From Acidimicrobiales bacterium (GTDB lineage Bacteria; Actinomycetota; Acidimicrobiia; Acidimicrobiales; Aldehydirespiratoraceae), in assembly GCA_033344915.1 (NCBI GenBank), contig JAWPML010000001.1, positions 3,614,263 to 3,678,262 on the forward strand: 64,000 bases of DNA. Direction: 5' to 3'. The position numbers were made by a program, and so were the translations under genes. The notes beneath the pieces are model-generated. The model was given only the letters and a program-made list of their open reading frames with translations, was not told the origin of the DNA and did no database searches. Below, one piece after another: positions 58,979-64,000 of the stretch; within the stretch, counting starts at the first letter, position 1, and each line of letters starts with the position of its first letter.

Positions 58979-60094
58979 GTGACCTCGGACGCGGTGGGTG
59001 ATGTCGATTTCCTGCTCGCGCGGTTCGAGGAGAACCGGGCTCTTCGGCGCCGGGCGGCCGTCATCGAGGACCTCCGCGAGATCGTGACCCGTGCGCCCGA
59101 CCGGCTCACCGATCGCCTCGTGCTCGCCCGCTACACCGAGCAGCGGGGCGTGCCCGACGAGTCGGGTCGGGTCTTCGACGCCTGTCTCGACGAGCTGTCG
59201 CGCGATGGCCTGCTCGCCGGGCCGCTGATGAGCGCCTTCCTCCGCAACGCCCACTTCGGCGCCGACCCGGCCGTCACGGTCACCCGCATGGAGCGGTTGG
59301 CCGAGGTGTTGGACCTCCTCGCCGACCGACCCGGCCAGAACCCACGGATCATCGCGATTTCCCGGTGCCGCGTCCTGCTGGCCCTCCGCCGCCGTGACCC
59401 GTTCGTCGCCGCCGTCGAGGTCGCGCACGAGCTTGCGCCGTCCAACCGCATGGTGGTCGAGCTCGCGGACCTGGCCGCCCGTTGGAGCGCCCCGACCTTT
59501 CCGGACCGGGAGGCCGGCAAGGTGTTCGTGATCGGCCTCAGCCGTACGGGCACGTCCTCGATGCACCAGGCGCTCGAAGCCTGTGGCCTTCGCAGCGTGC
59601 ACTGGGTCAACCGCCTGACCGGGGCGCTGCCCGACACGTTCGACCACCATCTGTACGACGCGTTCAGCGACATCAACATCAGTGCGAGCTTCGAGTCGCT
59701 CCACGCCCGCTTCCCGTCGGCCCGCTTCATTCTGACGCAGCGCCCGCGGGAGTCGTGGGCGCGCTCGGTTGCGGCGCACTACGGGAACTACGCCGGGATC
59801 ACCGAGCCCCGGGAACTGCTGGCGCCGGCCCACGAGCGGCGCTTCGGTGGTCGCTACGGGGAGATCCATGCGTCGCTGTACGCGAACCATCCGACGTGGG
59901 AGGCGGCGTACGACGCTTTCCACGAGCGGGTCGACGCGTTCTTCGCGGACAAGCCCGGATCGCTGTTGCGGATCTCGGTGACGGAGGGCGAGGGGTGGGA
60001 ATCGATCGGCCCCTTCCTCGACCTCGCCACGCCGGACGTGCCGTTCCCCCATGCCAATGCCGCTCCGGTCGAGCCGGAGCCCGCTCGTGCCTAG
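58979..60094 (+). CDS. Sulfotransferase with an N-terminal helical-repeat domain
   Basis: 371 residues from the GTG at 58979. Residues 1-170 are helical and TPR-like (DLREIVTRAPDRLTDRLVLAR and more). The sulfotransferase part has KVFVIGLSRTGTSSMHQAL at 180-198, the 5'-phosphosulfate loop, and FILTQRPRESWARSVAA at about 249, the 3'-phosphate site. It resembles the NAD-dependent-epimerase-like sulfotransferase family (Sulfotransfer_4). Overlaps the next gene by 8 bp. Confidence 0.8.
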   Translation: MTSDAVGDVDFLLARFEENRALRRRAAVIEDLREIVTRAPDRLTDRLVLARYTEQRGVPDESGRVFDACLDELSRDGLLAGPLMSAFLRNAHFGADPAVTVTRMERLAEVLDLLADRPGQNPRIIAISRCRVLLALRRRDPFVAAVEVAHELAPSNRMVVELADLAARWSAPTFPDREAGKVFVIGLSRTGTSSMHQALEACGLRSVHWVNRLTGALPDTFDHHLYDAFSDINISASFESLHARFPSARFILTQRPRESWARSVAAHYGNYAGITEPRELLAPAHERRFGGRYGEIHASLYANHPTWEAAYDAFHERVDAFFADKPGSLLRISVTEGEGWESIGPFLDLATPDVPFPHANAAPVEPEPARA

Positions 60095-61181
60095 CGAACC
60101 GGATCTCGACGACCCGACCTCACGGGTCCGGAACCTGCGGGTGGCCGGGTCGGAGGCGCTCCGCCGGGGTGACGTGACGGACGCTCGCGCCCTGTTCGAG
60201 GAGGCGCTCGCGACCAAACCGGGTCACGCGGCTGGCCTCGCCGGCCTCGCTCGCTGTGCCCAACGCGATTCGGAGTGGGACACGGCCGCCGACCTGTGGG
60301 GCGCCGCTCGTGCCGCGGCGCCGGGCGCCCGCCATCCGAACTGGCATCGGCGTCACATCACGACCCTGCTCCTGGCGGGTCGCGGCGACGAGGCCCGTCG
60401 CGAGATCGAGGCGTTCTGGGGCGCCACCGATCTGCGTCGCGCGTATCGGGCCGCGACCCGCAACGTCGCCGACGGCACCCACGAGCGCCTGCGGTTCGAC
60501 CATGTTCTCATCGTCACCTACGGGCGGAGCGGGTCGACGCTGCTCCAGGGGATGCTCAACACGATCAACGGCCTGCTGATCCGGGGCGAGAACGGCAACG
60601 TGTTCCACGACTTCTTCCGGGCGGCGCGGGGGCTCGAGGAGAATCGCCATCGTTCGGGAAGCTCGTTCGCGCCCTACTCGGCGTGGTTCGGGATGGCGGA
60701 GATGAGCACGCTGCGCCTGGCCGACGAGCTGCGTCCCACGGCCCGGCGGATGCTGCTCGGCAACGACTTGGACGATCCGGCGGTGCGGGCGATCGGGTTC
60801 AAGGAGATCCGCTACCTGGACGTCCAGGACGACCTCGTCGACTATCTCGCGTTCCTCGAGGATCTCTTCCCGAACACGGCCTTCGTGTTCAACACCCGGG
60901 ATCCGGCCGAGACCGTCGCGAGCGGCTGGTGGGTCGACGAGGATCCCGCCGTCGTATCCGCGCGGATCCACGACCTGCACGACCGGTTCACGGCGTTCGC
61001 GGCGGCGCGGTCGAACTGCTTCTCCATCGACTACCACGACGTCGTGGGCACCACCTCGAGACTGCAGGAGCTGTTCGCCTTCCTCGGCGCCGAGTTCGAC
61101 CAGGCCCGAGCGGACGCCGTGCTCGCCGTGTCGCACAGCTACGGTCCGGACGACCCGGACGACTCCGAGCCCGCGTCATGA
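60087..61181 (+). CDS. Sulfotransferase with an N-terminal TPR-like domain
   Basis: 364 residues from the GTG at 60087 (an ATG at 60051 would overlap the previous gene by 44 bp; the GTG gives the 8-bp overlap also seen at 19530). TPR-like repeats fill 1-125 (AGSEALRRGDVTDARALFEEA, GLAGLARCAQRDSEWDTAAD). The sulfotransferase domain has HVLIVTYGRSGSTLLQGML at 139-157 and FVFNTRDPAETVASGWW at about 265. It overlaps the next gene by 4 bp (ATGA). Confidence 0.82.
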   Translation: MPSEPDLDDPTSRVRNLRVAGSEALRRGDVTDARALFEEALATKPGHAAGLAGLARCAQRDSEWDTAADLWGAARAAAPGARHPNWHRRHITTLLLAGRGDEARREIEAFWGATDLRRAYRAATRNVADGTHERLRFDHVLIVTYGRSGSTLLQGMLNTINGLLIRGENGNVFHDFFRAARGLEENRHRSGSSFAPYSAWFGMAEMSTLRLADELRPTARRMLLGNDLDDPAVRAIGFKEIRYLDVQDDLVDYLAFLEDLFPNTAFVFNTRDPAETVASGWWVDEDPAVVSARIHDLHDRFTAFAAARSNCFSIDYHDVVGTTSRLQELFAFLGAEFDQARADAVLAVSHSYGPDDPDDSEPAS

Positions 61182-61921
61182 AGAGTCGGATCGACTTCCT
61201 CGTCGCGGGCAACCAGAAGTGTGGGACGAACACGTTGCACGACCTCCTCGCCCAGCACCCGACCGTGCGCATGTCGTCCCCGAAGGAGATGCACTACTTC
61301 GACCGTGCGTCGTTCGCCGACTGCGAGGACGCGCACCGCGACTACCACCGACGGGGGTGGGCTGTCGGTGAGGAGGGCCTCGACGAACAGCTTCTCTACG
61401 GGGAGTCCACGCCGAAGTACGTCCTCTTCCGGCCGTCGGGGGAGCCTCGCTACCTCCCGAGGATCCGCGCCTACAACCCCGCCATCAAGCTCGTCGTGCT
61501 GTTCCGCGATCCGGTCGAACGGGCCTACTCGCAGTGGAACATGCTGCGCGATCGGGGCCGCGCGGTGCCGCCCTTCGAGGACATCGTCGACGCCGCGCTC
61601 GATGCCTCCGCCGAGCGCTCGCCCTGGGCGGACGTGATCGACCGGGGTTGCTACGGGCGGGTCGTCTTCAACCTGCTGTCGCTCTTCGCGCCGGAGCGCT
61701 GCTGCTTCGTCAAGGTCGACGACCTCAACCATCAGGTCGACGTCGTCGAACGGTTCCTCGGGATCGAGCCGTTCGACTACGAGCCCCGCTACAGCTACGC
61801 GCTCGAGTACGAGTCGCCCCTCGCGCCGGCGGTGGGGGAACGACTGCGGGGCCACTATCGCGCCGAGATGCACATCTTCAGTCGACTGACCGGCCTCGAC
61901 GTGGACGACTGGGTGAACTGA
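61178..61921 (+). CDS. Sulfotransferase (Sulfotransfer_1, N-sulfotransferase-like)
   Basis: 247 residues. 5'-phosphosulfate loop DFLVAGNQKCGTNTLHDLL near the N-terminus, then KEMHYFDRAS, TPKYVLFRPS, and 3'-phosphate site VVLFRDPVERAYSQWNM at about 105. The pattern is that of PF00685 N-/O-sulfotransferases acting on glycosaminoglycan-like chains. ATG at 61178 overlaps the previous gene stop; the next gene starts on the last base of its stop (TGATG). Confidence 0.85.
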   Translation: MKSRIDFLVAGNQKCGTNTLHDLLAQHPTVRMSSPKEMHYFDRASFADCEDAHRDYHRRGWAVGEEGLDEQLLYGESTPKYVLFRPSGEPRYLPRIRAYNPAIKLVVLFRDPVERAYSQWNMLRDRGRAVPPFEDIVDAALDASAERSPWADVIDRGCYGRVVFNLLSLFAPERCCFVKVDDLNHQVDVVERFLGIEPFDYEPRYSYALEYESPLAPAVGERLRGHYRAEMHIFSRLTGLDVDDWVN

Positions 61922-63708
61922 TGACCTCTGATGTGGTGGGCGTGGAGACCGGAGCGCTGATCGACGAGATCGGGGCCATGGAGGCACGCGGCGACAGTGC
62001 CGCCGCCCTCGACCTGGCACTGACGGCGCTCGAAGGATCGCCGCAGGATCCCGAGCTGATCGCGGTCACCTGCGGTCTGCTCGACTCGTGGGAGCGATTC
62101 GACGAATCGCTGGCCATCGTCGACGGGGCCACGGGTCTCGACCCGCGGCAGGCCGCGGTGCTGCGGGCCGCGACCTACGGCGCGATGAACAGCCTCGGCG
62201 AAGCGCTCGCCCTGTCTCGCGAGATCCACCGGGCCGATCCGACCGATCGTCGGGCGCGGTTCGACTACGTCCGCATGCTCATCCGCACGGGCGAGTTCGA
62301 CGAAGCCGACCGCGAGATCGCCGAGTTCGCGGCGATCCATCCGCGGGGCAATCACTGGAAGCTTCGCATCCACTGCCTCAACGCCCAGCAGCGCCGCTTC
62401 GAGGGGCTGGAGGTCGCGGAGGAGGCGTGGTCGACCCGGCCCGGCAAGGTCGACTGCCTGCGCACGGTGCTGCGTCAGCTCCACAAGTGCATCCAGAAGG
62501 ACCGCAGCGTCGCCGCCCGGCACCGCGCCAAGGAGCTGCTCGACGGGCTCGGGGCGGAACCGGTGGCGGACACCAACTCGTTGCGGCTGTTCATCCGCCT
62601 CGCCGTCAGCCTCGGACGCGATGAGCAGGCGAAGCAGCTGCTCGCGTCGGACACCGCCCGCTCGCGGCCCGGCTACTTCCGCCGCGAACGGGCCTGGGTT
62701 GCGGCCGAGGCCGGGCAGGTCGACGAGGCGCGACGGATCTGGGACGAGATCCGCACGACGGAGCCGGTGCCGACGATCCGCCCGTGCCGCCCGGACGAAC
62801 TCGATCGGCTCGACCGCCATCCCATCCCGGAGCCCGCGGGTGAGATCCGGCTCTTCACCGTGATTCGCAACGAGCGCTGGCGGCTGCCGTGGTTCCTCGA
62901 TCACTACCGGGCGCTCGGCGTCGACCGGTTCTTCTTCGTCGACAACGACTCGACCGACGGCTCCCGGGAGTGGCTCCTGACGCAGCCGGACGTCCACGTC
63001 TTCCACACGACGACGCCCTACGCGATCGGCCGTTCCGGCATGGTCTGGGTGAACCATCTGGTGGGCGCGTTCGCGACCGACGGATGGTTCATGTACGTCG
63101 ATGTCGACGAGGCGCTGGTGTTCGACGGTGTGGAGACGCGGGGGTTGCGCGACCTCACCGCGTACATGGAGCGTGAGGGCCACGACATGGCGACCGGGCA
63201 GATGATCGACATGTTCTCGGTCGAGGAGAACGGCATCCCGGCGGGTGGTTTCGAGCACGACTTCATCGCCCGCTATCCCCACTTCGATCTTTCCTACGAA
63301 CGCACGCCGACCGTGCAGTGCCCCTACTTCTTCACGTCCGGCGGCATCCGCCGGCTCGTCGGGACCGGGGAGAACCAGACCAAGACACCGCTCATCCGTG
63401 GCGGGCGCAACATCCAGTTCCTGTCGAGCAGCCACATCGTGACGCCGGGTGTGGTCTCCGATGCCGAGGTCGCGCTGTTGCACTTCAAGCTCGCTGGTGA
63501 CTATCGCGCCCAGTTCCGCGACGACGGCGAGGCCAACGACCGAGTGGGCGAGTGTCGGCTCCGCTATCAGGCCTACGCGGACTTCTTCGAGTCGTGGGCC
63601 GGTGGAGCGGACGCGGTCGCGTCGTCGTCGACCACCGTTCGCTACGCGTCGAGCCGCTCGCTGGTGGATGTCGGCCTGCTGGCGCCGTTGCCCGACGGGT
63701 CCACATGA
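61921..63708 (+). CDS. TPR protein fused to a glycosyltransferase (Glyco_tranf_2_4 type)
   Basis: 595 residues. TPR-like repeats occupy 1-290. From about residue 309 (IRLFTVIRNERWRLPWFLDHY, then FFFVDNDSTDGSREWLL) the protein is a GT-A glycosyltransferase with the DxD motif in WFMYVDVDEALVF near residue 391. It probably adds a sugar to the acceptor that the neighbouring sulfotransferases decorate. Overlaps both neighbours. Confidence 0.82.
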   Translation: MTSDVVGVETGALIDEIGAMEARGDSAAALDLALTALEGSPQDPELIAVTCGLLDSWERFDESLAIVDGATGLDPRQAAVLRAATYGAMNSLGEALALSREIHRADPTDRRARFDYVRMLIRTGEFDEADREIAEFAAIHPRGNHWKLRIHCLNAQQRRFEGLEVAEEAWSTRPGKVDCLRTVLRQLHKCIQKDRSVAARHRAKELLDGLGAEPVADTNSLRLFIRLAVSLGRDEQAKQLLASDTARSRPGYFRRERAWVAAEAGQVDEARRIWDEIRTTEPVPTIRPCRPDELDRLDRHPIPEPAGEIRLFTVIRNERWRLPWFLDHYRALGVDRFFFVDNDSTDGSREWLLTQPDVHVFHTTTPYAIGRSGMVWVNHLVGAFATDGWFMYVDVDEALVFDGVETRGLRDLTAYMEREGHDMATGQMIDMFSVEENGIPAGGFEHDFIARYPHFDLSYERTPTVQCPYFFTSGGIRRLVGTGENQTKTPLIRGGRNIQFLSSSHIVTPGVVSDAEVALLHFKLAGDYRAQFRDDGEANDRVGECRLRYQAYADFFESWAGGADAVASSSTTVRYASSRSLVDVGLLAPLPDGST

Positions 63709-64000
63709 CGACGCGGGGCCGGTTTCCGGGCCGCAACGCATCGTTCTCGACCGAGCGCGGCTTCGTCTGGCACCGGGTGGCGAAGACCGGCACCCGCAGT
63801 CTGCACGCCCTGCTCGAGGCGGAGGTCGCCGACTACGAGTACCTCATTCGCAAGCAGCCACCGCCTCCGGCGTTCGACGAACTCCTGGCGACGACGTGCT
63901 TCCGTTTCACCTTCGTGCGCAATCCGTGGGATCGGCTGGTCTCGGGGTGGCGGAACAAGTTCGTCACCGGTCGAAAGGCCGAGAGCTTCCTGGCCCAGCT
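63705..64000 (+). CDS. Sulfotransferase (Sulfotransfer_2 type), C-terminus outside the window
   Basis: 98 residues visible. FVWHRVAKTGTRSLHALLE near residue 20 is the 5'-phosphosulfate loop and FTFVRNPWDRLVSGWRNKF near 70 the 3'-phosphate site. It starts at ATG 63705, overlapping the previous gene by 4 bp, so the cluster continues to the right of the window. Confidence 0.85.
   Translation, partial: MTTRGRFPGRNASFSTERGFVWHRVAKTGTRSLHALLEAEVADYEYLIRKQPPPPAFDELLATTCFRFTFVRNPWDRLVSGWRNKFVTGRKAESFLAQ

Noticed and set aside
61855-63741. A 628-residue frame antisense to the TPR-glycosyltransferase
   Set aside because: No recognisable domain, while the plus-strand protein has a GT-A motif series.

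Overview
The window is a gene-dense, GC-rich piece of an actinobacterial chromosome. The best guess is class Acidimicrobiia (Ilumatobacter-like). The inference rests on the very high GC content, a CrgA homologue, a SigK/RskA-type sigma and anti-sigma pair, a DosR-like regulator island, many short ATGA gene overlaps, and a protease ending in three S-layer-type repeats of a kind I associate with that class. I could not run a database search, so family calls come from reading motifs. No phage, transposase, CRISPR array or rRNA was seen. One tRNA gene (Gly, anticodon CCC) is present. No stretch longer than about 300 bases lacks a gene.

Layout. Positions 1-4.8 kb hold aromatic amino acid breakdown (phenylalanine hydroxylase, 4-hydroxyphenylpyruvate dioxygenase, homogentisate dioxygenase), divergent from an Lrp/AsnC regulator and an FAD-linked oxidase. 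From 4.8 to 8.8 kb lie an amidohydrolase and phosphoenolpyruvate carboxylase. From 8.8 to 15.0 kb runs a seven-gene minus-strand operon of unknown substrate (cupin, two amidohydrolases, CoA-ligase-like protein, unknown protein, TauD-type dioxygenase, nitrilase-type amidase), divergent from a MarR regulator. From 17.4 to 21.7 kb is a three-gene unit: an Asp/Gly/Thr-repeat surface protein, a DUF4062 protein with an eroded P-loop, and a TPR-like membrane protein. From 22 to 26.4 kb are a haloalkane dehalogenase and a RimK-type ligase / deacylase / aspartic-type protease / TetR operon. From 29.2 to 33.5 kb is a SigK-type island (anti-sigma factor, sigma factor, molybdopterin oxidoreductase, tandem-fasciclin lipoprotein). 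From 33.5 to 40.3 kb are a large transporter and two TetR regulators, each facing a target gene across a clear operator.

From 40.5 to 44.2 kb is a DosR-like island: PAS histidine kinase, NarL-type regulator, universal stress protein and PNPOx-like protein, with a perfect GGGACCTAGGTCCC palindrome in front. From 44.2 to 50.4 kb are thymidine kinase, dCTP deaminase, CrgA, a thiolase homologue lacking catalytic residues, a MOSC protein and a two-TM adenylate cyclase. DnaA-box-like 9-mers are over-represented here. From 50.4 to 52.8 kb is a secreted protease whose trypsin domain appears inserted in a fibronectin-III domain. From 56 kb to the window end is the most unusual region: a co-directional, mostly overlapping series with six sulfotransferases of differing architecture and one TPR-glycosyltransferase. 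It probably builds or decorates a sulfated cell-surface glycan and continues beyond the window.
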